This document shows, one piece after another, positions 14,172 through 21,903 of a DNA stretch of 30,588 nucleotides. Source of the DNA: Candidatus Mnemosynella bozhongmuii (GTDB lineage Archaea > Halobacteriota > Archaeoglobi > Mnemosynellales > Mnemosynellaceae); assembly GCA_014361165.1 (NCBI GenBank), contig JACIWD010000035.1:1-30588 (forward strand). Direction: 5' to 3'. The position numbers and the translations under genes are program-made. Under the pieces are notes generated by a model, which was not told where the DNA came from, searched no databases, and saw only the letters and a program-made list of their open reading frames with translations. Numbering within the stretch: the first letter of the stretch is position 1; each line of letters begins with the position of its first letter.

Positions 14172-14651
14172 ATGATTCTGGCTGTGATTTCGGACAGTCA
14201 TGACAGAATAGATGTTCTCGCAGATATCGTTGAGGAGCTCAACGAAGCCGATGCTGTTCTTCATGCAGGAGACCTGATATCTCCTTTCGTCCTCCGGACA
14301 CTTGAGAAGGTTAAACCCGAGATTCATGCTGTTTACGGAAACAATGACGGAGATAGAAGAACTCTGTATGAGTGGGGTCTGAAATATGGAGTGAGATTTC
14401 ACGGAGATTTTCTTGTGATGAAGGAGCTCGGACTTTTCATGAGCCATAACGTTGAGAGCTATAAGGAAGCTCTCATAAGCTCGGGAAAATTCAGGATCGT
14501 GATTGGAGGGCATACGCATCGAGCAGAAATCAGAAAAGAAGGTGAGACGCTTTTCATCAATCCCGGAGAGCTCTGCGGATATCTGACCGGAAGAAGAACC
14601 TACGCAGTTGTGGATGTTGATACAAAGGATGCAAGGATTATCGAGCTCTGA
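14172..14651 (+). CDS. YfcE/MJ0936-type metallophosphoesterase
   Basis: The 159-residue protein has all calcineurin-type metal motifs in order: D-x-H in VISDSHDR, GD in LHAGDLIS, GN(N)D in VYGNNDGD, and GHTH in VIGGHTHRAE, with NPGE near the end. This is the compact phosphodiesterase family of MJ0936, active on model phosphodiesters with Mn or Ni. The natural substrate is unknown. The ATG at 14172 fits a leaderless start after TTAAATT. Its last 14 bp overlap the convergent AlaRS gene. Confidence 0.85.
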   Translation: MILAVISDSHDRIDVLADIVEELNEADAVLHAGDLISPFVLRTLEKVKPEIHAVYGNNDGDRRTLYEWGLKYGVRFHGDFLVMKELGLFMSHNVESYKEALISSGKFRIVIGGHTHRAEIRKEGETLFINPGELCGYLTGRRTYAVVDVDTKDARIIEL

Positions 14652-17388
14652 AAATTTCCTTCAGAATTTCTCTTCCTCTCTTCACCAGTTCATCAACAGA
14701 GCCGGGATTTCTGAAGCCACCTCTCGCAAGAATCTCTGTCCCTCCTCCACCTCCACCGAAGGGTGATGCAATTCTTCTGATGAGCTCTGAAGCTTTTATT
14801 CCCTTCTCCGCGAGAGATCTGGAGACGGAGACCACGATGTTTCCGTTTCCTCTCTTTCCGCAGAGGATTGCAATCAGCTCATCTCTCTTAACAAGCTCGG
14901 TTGCGAGCGCGACCAGCTCCTCCATATCAGCCTCTTCGATGCACTCAAAGATGACCTTCATTCCGCTGATCTCTTCTGCTCTGAGGAGCATTCTCTCAAC
15001 TCTCTCCGACGCGAGCTCATTCTTCAATCTCGAGACCTCTTTGTTCAGCTCCTTCCACTCCTCGAAGAATCTCTCTGCCGTCTCCGGAAGTATCTCTGGA
15101 GGAACTCTCAGGATTTCAGAAGCTTTCATCAGGAGATCCTCTCTCCTCTGAACATGCATGAGCGCGGACTCTCCGGCAGCGAACTCGATTCTCTCGACTC
15201 CATCCTGAATCCTCTCTGTTCCCAGTATTTTTATCAGCCCTATCATTCCGGTTGATGGGACATGAGTCCCTCCGCACGCCTGAACCTCATCTCCGATCTT
15301 CACTATCCTTATCTCCCTTCCCGGGGGAACTCCTCCCTGATAGAGTGTGAATCCAAATTTTCTCTCAGCCTCAGTTCTGTCCATCCAGAAAACGCTCGTT
15401 TTGATGTTTTCCATCACCATTCTGTTTGCAATTATTTCTATCTGCTTCCTCTCCTCCTCTGTTATCCTCTTGTAGTGCGTGATGTCAAGCCTGCTTCTGT
15501 CCTCACCTTTCTGAGCTCCGCTCTGCCAGACATGGTCTCCGAGAACCTCCTTCGCAGCTCTCAGAATTATGTGCGTGGCACTGTGATGTCTCATGAGGGA
15601 CAGCCTTCTCTCTTTATCTATGAAACCTCTGACAATTTCTCCCTTCCTCACAACATCCGGAGAGGAGACTTTGTGAAGAACCACTCCCGAGCAGATCTTC
15701 GTGTCTTCCACTTCAACGCTCCATGAACTTCCGACGAGCTTTCCTCTGTCTCCCGGCTGACCTCCTCCTTCGGGATAGAAGAGAGTCTGATCGAGTATCA
15801 CGTAAGAGTCAATTACATCAAGAACAACAGCCTCGAATTCGGTTTTGAGCGGATCTTCATAATAGAGGAGCTTTGTCTTCGGAATTGCTGAAATCGCATC
15901 CTTCAGAGGCTCCTCTCTCTCCTTCTCTCTCTTCTCTGACATGTGCCTTGAGGCAACGAGAGAGTAGATGTTATCCGGAATCTCGGGTTCAACACCATAT
16001 TTTCGAGAAACCTCCTCAACGATTTCAGGAGGAATCCCTCTCGTATCATAGAGCTGAATCACATCTTCGAGCTCAACCTTCTTCTTCTGAGTCACAAGCC
16101 TCTCCACATATCTTATTCCTCTCTCAATGGTCTCTCTGTATCTCCTGACCTCCTCATCCACAATCTCAACTATCCTGTCAATCCTCTTCCTGAACTCGGG
16201 ATAGTAGTCGAGAGACTTTATGTGCATAACTATTATGTCGCTGAGGGGGATTTCGAGGCCGAGCTCTCTCATCATCCTCATTGTTCTTCTCAGCACAAGT
16301 CTTGCGAGATATCCTGCTCCTGAATTGCTCGGAATGAGTCCGTCTCCGAGCATGAAGGTCAAACATCTTGTGTGATCTGCTATTGCATAGATCCTTTCAA
16401 CAGGTTCAACTATCTTCTCGAGCTCCTCAACAGGTATTCCGGTTTCCTTTGAGACAATCTTCCTGAGCTCTCTCAACCTCTCCTTTCCGCTCAGATCGAG
16501 AACTCCTGCGACTCTGGCACTTTTCGAGAGCACCTCCGAAAATTCGGGATTTTCGAGATCATACTCCACTCCGGCAAGATTGCTCAGCTCCTTTACAATC
16601 TCCGGAAAAATTGCATCATAAACCGTTGGAGTTCCCTTGGATGCCCAGACGAACCTCTCAAGACCGTATCCGGTATCAACTATGTAATTCTCCATTCTGC
16701 TGTATCTTTCACCCTTTATAACAATGTCTCCCGAGTCATCTCTCCTGAGGTTCATGAAGACAAGGGTTGCGACCTCAAGACCTCCGCAGAGAGCCTCCAG
16801 ACACGGTCCGGCATTTCCGCCACCTGCCCAGGGCTCCTCCTTGTATGTTATCTCCATCGGATCTGCACCGAGAGACTGGAGAAACTCATCACAATATGCA
16901 ACAGTCTCATCCTTCCAGTAAATCTCTCTATCAGGATAGTTGAAGGCGTGGTGCGCCATCATCTCAAAGAGAGTGAGATGCCTTCCCGTTCTTCCCACCG
17001 AATCAAGGTCATCAAGTCTTATACATGGCTGAGAGATGACAAGAGGGTTTGCTGGAGGTGGAGCTTCTCCGGAAGTCACAAAGGGCTGGAAATCTGCTAT
17101 GGAGGCAATCGTCAGATAGATGTCATCCCTCCAGCGTGCAACAACAGGATATCTCTGAATTCTCTCGTGACCTCTCTCTTCAAAGAATCTGAGAAATCTC
17201 TCCCTCATCTCATCAAGCTCGTGTTCAATGAAGATCGGATTTCCTATGAACTCATACTGCTTGCAGGGAACATCTCCACAGTTCTCCTGCTCGGGATTTC
17301 TCGTCCAGTAGTGCTTTCCGCATTTCGGACATCTCTTTCTTATGAAGCCATTTTCCTGAAAGAACTTCAGTCGATACTCCTCTTCCAT
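14638..17388 (-). CDS. alaS: Alanyl-tRNA synthetase, archaeal type
   Basis: The 916-residue enzyme charges tRNA-Ala and proofreads Ser/Gly. An archaeal N-terminal Cys segment (CPKCGKHYWT to CGDVPCKQY) is followed by class II catalytic motifs (RCLTFMLGDGLIPSN). The editing domain has HHSATHIILRAAKE and CGGTHVPSTG, and the C-Ala end includes a Gly-rich GGGGGGTEILARGG. Length is usual for archaea. A longer frame reaches 17502, but the ATG at 17388 begins MEEEYRLKFFQENGF, the family start, about 28 bp from the shared TATA at 17411-17422. It is divergent from the small gene before threonine synthase. Confidence 0.95.
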   Translation of the reverse strand: MEEEYRLKFFQENGFIRKRCPKCGKHYWTRNPEQENCGDVPCKQYEFIGNPIFIEHELDEMRERFLRFFEERGHERIQRYPVVARWRDDIYLTIASIADFQPFVTSGEAPPPANPLVISQPCIRLDDLDSVGRTGRHLTLFEMMAHHAFNYPDREIYWKDETVAYCDEFLQSLGADPMEITYKEEPWAGGGNAGPCLEALCGGLEVATLVFMNLRRDDSGDIVIKGERYSRMENYIVDTGYGLERFVWASKGTPTVYDAIFPEIVKELSNLAGVEYDLENPEFSEVLSKSARVAGVLDLSGKERLRELRKIVSKETGIPVEELEKIVEPVERIYAIADHTRCLTFMLGDGLIPSNSGAGYLARLVLRRTMRMMRELGLEIPLSDIIVMHIKSLDYYPEFRKRIDRIVEIVDEEVRRYRETIERGIRYVERLVTQKKKVELEDVIQLYDTRGIPPEIVEEVSRKYGVEPEIPDNIYSLVASRHMSEKREKEREEPLKDAISAIPKTKLLYYEDPLKTEFEAVVLDVIDSYVILDQTLFYPEGGGQPGDRGKLVGSSWSVEVEDTKICSGVVLHKVSSPDVVRKGEIVRGFIDKERRLSLMRHHSATHIILRAAKEVLGDHVWQSGAQKGEDRSRLDITHYKRITEEERKQIEIIANRMVMENIKTSVFWMDRTEAERKFGFTLYQGGVPPGREIRIVKIGDEVQACGGTHVPSTGMIGLIKILGTERIQDGVERIEFAAGESALMHVQRREDLLMKASEILRVPPEILPETAERFFEEWKELNKEVSRLKNELASERVERMLLRAEEISGMKVIFECIEEADMEELVALATELVKRDELIAILCGKRGNGNIVVSVSRSLAEKGIKASELIRRIASPFGGGGGGTEILARGGFRNPGSVDELVKRGREILKEIFRAR

Positions 17389-17445
17389 CGCCCAAGACTT
17401 AATGAGAAGGGTATTTATAATTTTACTTCTATAGACTTCCGGGAG
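17389..17445. promoter_or_regulatory. 57-bp bidirectional promoter with one TATA core
   Basis: A single AT-rich element, TATTTATAATTTTA (17412-17425), contains the palindrome TTATAA. It sits about 28 bp from the alaS ATG and about 30 bp from the ATG at 17446. One TATA could therefore serve both leaderless genes in opposite directions. Confidence 0.5.
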
Positions 17446-17655
17446 ATGGAAAGGATGAGGGATGAGACCGAAGATCTCGGTGCTGAAGTTCGGAGAATAC
17501 ATCAGAAGTTCGAATCAGAATTCGGACCTGTTTATCTCTCAAAATATGTTTTTGAGAAGCTTGTTGATCTTTACAGAGAGATCAGGAAGGAATATGGCAG
17601 GGAGATTGCTGAAGAGGAAGTGATGAGAAAAATGATGGAGCTGGTGAGAAGATGA
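17446..17655 (+). CDS. Small charged protein of unknown function
   Basis: The 69-residue product is rich in Glu and Arg and predicted helical throughout (LGAEVRRIHQKFESEFGP, then KLVDLYREIRKEYGREI). I recognise no family. A much longer frame is open upstream, but it lies over alaS. The ATG at 17446 sits one TATA distance from the shared promoter, so it is the likely start; an in-frame ATG at 17455 is possible. Its stop overlaps the threonine synthase ATG by 4 nt (ATGA), so the two are co-translated. A role tied to threonine synthase or DNA/RNA binding would be a guess. Confidence 0.65.
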   Translation: MERMRDETEDLGAEVRRIHQKFESEFGPVYLSKYVFEKLVDLYREIRKEYGREIAEEEVMRKMMELVRR

Positions 17656-18854
17656 GATATTTTCTCAGATGTTTTGAGTGCGGAGAGGAGATTGAGAACC
17701 CGAGAGCATACCTCTGCGAGAGATGTGGGGGACTGCTTGAGGTATCCTTCAATCTCGATGAGATAGAAGCGGAGAGAATTTTTGATGGGAGAGAGCCAAA
17801 AGTCTGGAAATACAGGGAGCTTCTTCCTGTTGAGAGAGAGCCTGTGACGCTGAATGAGGGAGGAACTCCTCTCTACAGATGCGAGAGGATCGAAGAGATG
17901 CTCGGAATCAGAGAGCTCCACGTCAAGCACGAGGGAATGAATCCAACCGGTTCCTTCAAGGATAGGGGTATGACGGTTGGAGTTACAAAGGCTCTGGAGT
18001 TTGGAGTCAGAGGAGTCATCTGCGCCTCAACCGGAAATACCTCGGCATCTCTCGCAGCCTATGCGGCAAGAGCCTCTCTCCCTTCCTATGTCATCCTCCC
18101 GTCCGGAAAGGTTGCTCTCGGAAAGATAGCACAGGCTCTGATGCACGGTGCCAGGGTTATATGCATAAAGGGAAATTTTGACGACTCTCTGAGAATCGTC
18201 AGGGAGATTTCCGAGAATCCGGATTTCTATCTTCTGAACTCCATAAATCCGTTCAGACTTGAGGGGCAGAAGACAATAGCATTCGAAATTTATGAGCAGC
18301 TTCACTCAGCTCCGGATGCGGTTCTCGTTCCTGTTGGAAATGCCGGGAACATCTCAGCAATCTTCAAGGGCTTTTTGGAGCTCAGAGAGCTCGGAGTAAT
18401 TGAGGAGATTCCAAGAATGATAGGAGTTCAGGCCGAGGGAGCATCTCCGATAGCAGATGCTTTCAGAGAGGGGAAAAGAGAGATCACTCCGGTGAGAAGA
18501 CCCGAGACAATAGCGACGGCAATAAGGATAGGCTCACCTGTAAACGCTCCGAAGGCGCTGGATGCCATTTATCGAAGCAATGGCTTCGCTCTGAAGGTCT
18601 CGGATCATGAGATAACTGAAGCTCAGAAGCTTCTGGCAAGAGCCGAGGGCATCGGAGTTGAACCGGCTTCTGCATCCTCTCTGGCTGGACTGAGGAAAGC
18701 TCTTGAAGAGGGAGTTGTTGAGAGAGATGAGAGAGTTGTATGCATCACAACAGGTCATCTGCTGAAAGATCCCGAGGAGGTTCTTGAGGTCTGCGGAAAG
18801 CCGGTTGAGGTAGAGGCAAATAAAGAGGCGGTTCTCAGAGAGATGTTCTCATAG
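17652..18854 (+). CDS. thrC: Threonine synthase
   Basis: This PLP enzyme converts O-phosphohomoserine to threonine. The 400 residues begin with a Cys-rich zinc-ribbon-like segment (CFECGEEIENPRAYLCERCG). The PLP lysine motif GSFKDRGM, the phosphate-binding ASTGNTSASLAAYAARA and the late PVGNAGNISAIFKGF follow. Length and the N-terminal ribbon fit archaeal class threonine synthases. The ATG overlaps the upstream small gene by 4 nt. Its end overlaps the convergent YbjQ gene by 6 bp. Confidence 0.93.
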   Translation: MRYFLRCFECGEEIENPRAYLCERCGGLLEVSFNLDEIEAERIFDGREPKVWKYRELLPVEREPVTLNEGGTPLYRCERIEEMLGIRELHVKHEGMNPTGSFKDRGMTVGVTKALEFGVRGVICASTGNTSASLAAYAARASLPSYVILPSGKVALGKIAQALMHGARVICIKGNFDDSLRIVREISENPDFYLLNSINPFRLEGQKTIAFEIYEQLHSAPDAVLVPVGNAGNISAIFKGFLELRELGVIEEIPRMIGVQAEGASPIADAFREGKREITPVRRPETIATAIRIGSPVNAPKALDAIYRSNGFALKVSDHEITEAQKLLARAEGIGVEPASASSLAGLRKALEEGVVERDERVVCITTGHLLKDPEEVLEVCGKPVEVEANKEAVLREMFS

Positions 18855-19169
18855 CTTTCTCAGCTTCACCGCTGTTCCATAGGCAAGCAACTCAGCCGCT
18901 CCAGCCATGGTTTGAGATGTTGTGAATCTGACATTCAGAACAGCGTCTGCTCCAAGTTTCTTCGCCTCATTTATCATTCTGTTCATAGCTTCTTCTCTTG
19001 CATCTCTCAGCATCTCGGTATATTCCTCAAGCTCACCTCCGACTATGTTTTTCAGAGCCGCGGTTATGTCCTTTCCTATGTGTTTTGCTCTGACTGTATT
19101 TCCGAAAACAACACCGAGAATCTCGGATACCTCATATCCGGGCACAAAATCTGTTGTGGTCACTATCAT
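18849..19169 (-). CDS. YbjQ/UPF0145 family protein
   Basis: The 106-residue protein matches the YbjQ family of likely pentameric heavy-metal-binding-like proteins of unknown function. The start is MIVTTTDFVPGYEVSEILG, followed by GVVFGNTVRAKHIGKDI, the family core LGADAVLNVRF and a C-terminal ELLAYGTAVKL. GGAGGTGA at 19175-19182 directs the ATG at 19169; longer frames are not needed. It overlaps the stop of an upstream 53-codon membrane protein gene by 4 nt and is probably its operon partner. Confidence 0.85.
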   Translation of the reverse strand: MIVTTTDFVPGYEVSEILGVVFGNTVRAKHIGKDITAALKNIVGGELEEYTEMLRDAREEAMNRMINEAKKLGADAVLNVRFTTSQTMAGAAELLAYGTAVKLRKL

Positions 19170-19327
19170 TCTTTCACCTCCTCTATTTTCTTCTCTCTTC
19201 CACCGAAAACAAAAAGCGATGCTCCGAGGAGTATGAAGATGAGAGCTGAAATCCAGAGAGGACGGTGAACTGCCATGAGAATTCCGAAAAGAATGAAACC
19301 GAGACCCCACTTCTCATGACTTTCCAT
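19166..19327 (-). CDS. Small membrane protein, partner of YbjQ
   Basis: The 53-residue product begins MESHEKWGLG, then has two hydrophobic helices: FILFGILMAV, and WISALIFILLGASLFVFGG after a short HRP turn. It ends in a charged tail (REKKIEEVKE). I know no family name. Support comes from the 4-nt ATGA overlap with the YbjQ start, the fact that YbjQ's ribosome site lies inside its 3' end, and a TATA (ATTTAAAAT, 19351-19359) about 27 bp from its ATG. The small tail could tether YbjQ or its partner to the membrane; that is inference. Confidence 0.65.
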   Translation of the reverse strand: MESHEKWGLGFILFGILMAVHRPLWISALIFILLGASLFVFGGREKKIEEVKE

Positions 19328-19402
19328 ATGGGTGAGATGGAAGGGTCTGCATTTAAAATTGACGAGAGTTTTATATAACCGCTTTAACAGTGAGTGAAAG
19401 AG
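19328..19402. promoter_or_regulatory. Divergent promoters, small membrane gene / NAPRT gene
   Basis: The leftward TATA is at 19350-19359. The rightward TATA is TTTTATATAA at 19369-19378, 25 bp before the ATG at 19403. Neither gene has a ribosome site, so both are probably leaderless. Confidence 0.5.
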
Positions 19403-20566
19403 ATGAGTGAGAAGTTTTATGTTGCCACCGAGGATGAAATTCTTTCGGGAAGAACAACGGACGTTTATTTCATCAGAACAGAGGAGGTTCTGAAAAATAA
19501 GGGGAGGAATCCAAGAGTTGTTGCAGAAATTTCAACAAGCTCCAGAATGTGGGGAATTCTGTGCGGAGTTCAGGAAGTTCTGAATCTGATGGAGGGGCGA
19601 AGAGTCAATATCTACGGGATGGATGATGGCTCTCTCTTCAGAGGAAACGAGCCGGTCATGATCATAGAGGGGAACTATCTCGATTTCTGCATATTCGAAA
19701 CAGCCATTCTCGGCTTTCTCTGTCATGCTTCCGGAATTGCAACAAAAACTGCGAGAATGAAGCTTTATGCCGGAGATTCAAAGATCCTCTCCTTTGGAAC
19801 AAGAAGACAGCATCCTGCAATAGCTCCATTCATTGAGAAATCCGCATACATAGGAGGTGCCGACGGATTCTCAAATGTCTCTGCAGAGAGATTTCTGAAC
19901 ATGAAGTCATCGGGAACAATGCCGCATTCCCTCATCATCTGCATGGTGGATCAGAGAGAGGCCTGGAAAGCTTTCGATGAGGTCATTTCCGAGGATGTTC
20001 CGAGAATCCTCCTCTGTGATACATACTGCGATGAGAAAACAGAGGTAATAATGGCTCTCGAAACACTTGGAAAGAGAGTTTATGGAGTGAGAATAGACAC
20101 TCCGAGATCGAGAAGAGGTGACATAAAGAGCATAATTTCGGAAATAAGGTGGGAGATGAATCTCAGAGGATTCAGGGATGTGAAGATTGTTCTCAGCGGA
20201 GGGGTGGATGAGGAGGACGTGAAGGAGCTGAGGGATCTGGTTGACATCTTCGGGATTGGTACAAGCATGGCCTCAGCGCCTCCTGTTGATTTTGCCATGG
20301 ACATAGTGGAGATTGATGGAGAGCCCAGAGCGAAGAGGGGGAAGAGAGGTGGGAGAAAGCAGCTCTACAGAAATATGGAAACACTCGAAGATGTTGTGAT
20401 TCCGCATGGACATGAACCTCCTGAGGGTTTTGAGGAGATGCTGAAACCGCTGATGATTGAGGGCAGAGTTGTGAGAGAGCAGAACATAGAGGATGCGAGA
20501 AAAAGGGCTCTGAGCTACATAGAGAAGCTCAGGAAATTAGAACCATCTGTCGAGAGTGCTCTGTGA
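19403..20566 (+). CDS. pncB: Nicotinate phosphoribosyltransferase
   Basis: The 387-residue enzyme joins nicotinate to PRPP in NAD salvage. Family features are FGTRRQHPAIAPFIE with the essential His region, the YIGGADGFSNV loop, the SGTMPHSLI segment and the phosphate-binding LSGGVDEEDVKEL and FGIGTSMASAP. A GTG at 19394 is in frame, but the ATG at 19403 matches the TATA distance and begins MSEKFYVATEDEILSG. Its last 30 bp overlap the convergent FEN-1 gene. Nicotinamide phosphoribosyl activity is less likely from the motifs. Confidence 0.92.
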   Translation: MSEKFYVATEDEILSGRTTDVYFIRTEEVLKNKGRNPRVVAEISTSSRMWGILCGVQEVLNLMEGRRVNIYGMDDGSLFRGNEPVMIIEGNYLDFCIFETAILGFLCHASGIATKTARMKLYAGDSKILSFGTRRQHPAIAPFIEKSAYIGGADGFSNVSAERFLNMKSSGTMPHSLIICMVDQREAWKAFDEVISEDVPRILLCDTYCDEKTEVIMALETLGKRVYGVRIDTPRSRRGDIKSIISEIRWEMNLRGFRDVKIVLSGGVDEEDVKELRDLVDIFGIGTSMASAPPVDFAMDIVEIDGEPRAKRGKRGGRKQLYRNMETLEDVVIPHGHEPPEGFEEMLKPLMIEGRVVREQNIEDARKRALSYIEKLRKLEPSVESAL

Positions 20567-21538
20567 GGATAGAGAGGAGGACTTTATTCTTTCGAGAGCT
20601 CTTCTGACCCTCTCCTCCGAGAAGTCATGCTCATCGCAGAGGAACTTCAGGACTCCCTCCTCATCCGGTTCTCTCCATCTCAGCTCGTATTCATCGGTAT
20701 GGGGCGGATTCATGAAGAACTCTCTGATCTCCTCATATTCCACATCTCTGATTAGCTTTGAGACATCTGCACCCTCTCTCACCATGGATAGAGCTCTCTT
20801 TGGACCGACGCCCTTAACGCCCTCATTGTAATCCGTTCCGACGAGAAGGGCTATATCGATGAGCTGCTCTCTCGTTATTCCAAGTCTCTTCAAATTCTCC
20901 TCAAGATATATGAGCTCAGGCGAGATCTCAACATAAATATTCTTTCCCGGAAGCTTCCTTTTTCCCGTAATCGTAAGATTTCTCACGAGAAGAGGAGCGC
21001 CGAAGAGCAGGGAATCGTAATCCTGCGAGCCAACCGCATCGACATCACCCTTTCTCGCCATATAAGCTGCCTGAGCCTCTCCTTCGGATGGAGCCTCAAC
21101 AAAGGGAATTCCAAGATATCTGAGCAGTTTCTTTGAGCTCTCGACCATTTCTGGCCTCAATCTCGATGAGGCTCTTGCATATTTCAGTGCGTCCTCCATT
21201 CTTCCCTCTTCAAGGGCAAGAAGCCATTTCTCCTCCATCTCCTCCCTCATTCTGACTCTCTCATTAACGGTCTTCCTCTTGAAAACAGGAGGCTCTCCAT
21301 CGAAAACATAAACAGGTTTTACACCATTCTCAACAAGATTCGTGGTTCTGTAGAGAATTCCAGAGAGATGGGAGGTGATCTCACCTCTGCTGTTCTTAAG
21401 CGGAGTTCCATCCTGCTGCCTTATTGTGCTGAGAAACTGATAGATTGCGTTGAAGGCATCTATCGCAATCACTCTTCCCGAGAGTTCCTCGATCTCAACT
21501 TCCTTTTTTTCGAAAAGGTCCCCGAGATCGACACCCAT
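20537..21538 (-). CDS. fen: Flap endonuclease FEN-1
   Basis: The 333-residue 5'-flap nuclease trims Okazaki fragments. It starts MGVDLGDLFEKK, then shows the metal ligands in AIDAFNAIYQ, YVFDGEPP, EAPSEGEAQAAYMA, GSQDYDSLLFG and VGTDYNEG, followed by the helix-hairpin-helix VKGVGPKRAL. The C-terminal QSTLDRWF is a PCNA-interacting motif. Length is typical. The ATG overlaps the stop of the upstream membrane/coiled-coil gene by one base (TAATG), so translation is coupled. The 3' end overlaps NAPRT by 30 bp. Confidence 0.96.
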   Translation of the reverse strand: MGVDLGDLFEKKEVEIEELSGRVIAIDAFNAIYQFLSTIRQQDGTPLKNSRGEITSHLSGILYRTTNLVENGVKPVYVFDGEPPVFKRKTVNERVRMREEMEEKWLLALEEGRMEDALKYARASSRLRPEMVESSKKLLRYLGIPFVEAPSEGEAQAAYMARKGDVDAVGSQDYDSLLFGAPLLVRNLTITGKRKLPGKNIYVEISPELIYLEENLKRLGITREQLIDIALLVGTDYNEGVKGVGPKRALSMVREGADVSKLIRDVEYEEIREFFMNPPHTDEYELRWREPDEEGVLKFLCDEHDFSEERVRRALERIKSSSLSSQSTLDRWF

Positions 21539-21867
21539 TACCGATACATCCTCTTCAGAATTGTTTCAAGAAGCTCAACTATCCTTGATGTTGAGGTGCC
21601 TATCTCCTCCTTGAGAATGTCCTCGGTTCCGTGAACGCTTACCCTGAGAGACCTCTCCGTTCTCTCAAGTCTCTCTTCAAGTTCTCTTATTCTCTCCTCC
21701 ATGCTGATTATGAGGGCTGAAAGGGATGAAACAAGAACGACAGCTGAGAGCATGAGGATGAAATCACTCTTGTCATAGAGCCCGAGCCACCTCCAGGTCA
21801 GGACGAGGGCACTTATAACTCCGATGAGAGCCAGAGAGATGCTTTTCTGATTCATTCTATCTCCCAT
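21538..21867 (-). CDS. Two-helix membrane protein with coiled coil, upstream of FEN-1
   Basis: The 109-residue protein has two membrane segments (about residues 8-26, SISLALIGVISALVLTWRW, and about 35-54, DFILMLSAVVLVSSLSALII). A heptad-rich stretch follows (about 56-75, MEERIRELEERLERTERSL) with a charged C-terminal tail. I recognise no family. The ATG at 21867 lies about 27 bp from AAAATTTATATA, so the mRNA is leaderless; an ATG four codons in is an alternative. It is coupled to FEN-1 through TAATG and divergent from the presenilin-like gene over 36 bp. Its job is unknown. Confidence 0.75.
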   Translation of the reverse strand: MGDRMNQKSISLALIGVISALVLTWRWLGLYDKSDFILMLSAVVLVSSLSALIISMEERIRELEERLERTERSLRVSVHGTEDILKEEIGTSTSRIVELLETILKRMYR

Positions 21868-21903
21868 AACTGTTATATTCCGCTCACTATATAAATTTTC
21901 GAG
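21868..21903. promoter_or_regulatory. 36-bp interleaved divergent promoter
   Basis: The rightward TATA (TTATATT, 21873-21879) is about 28 bp from the ATG at 21904. The leftward TATA (AAAATTTATATA, minus strand, 21888-21899) is about 27 bp from the ATG at 21867. Each TATA lies almost on the other gene's expected start, so the two complexes should exclude each other. Confidence 0.5.

Noticed and set aside
16948..17445. Extended N-terminus for the small gene before thrC
   Set aside because: The extension is antisense to the alaS catalytic domain; the promoter-proximal ATG at 17446 is better.
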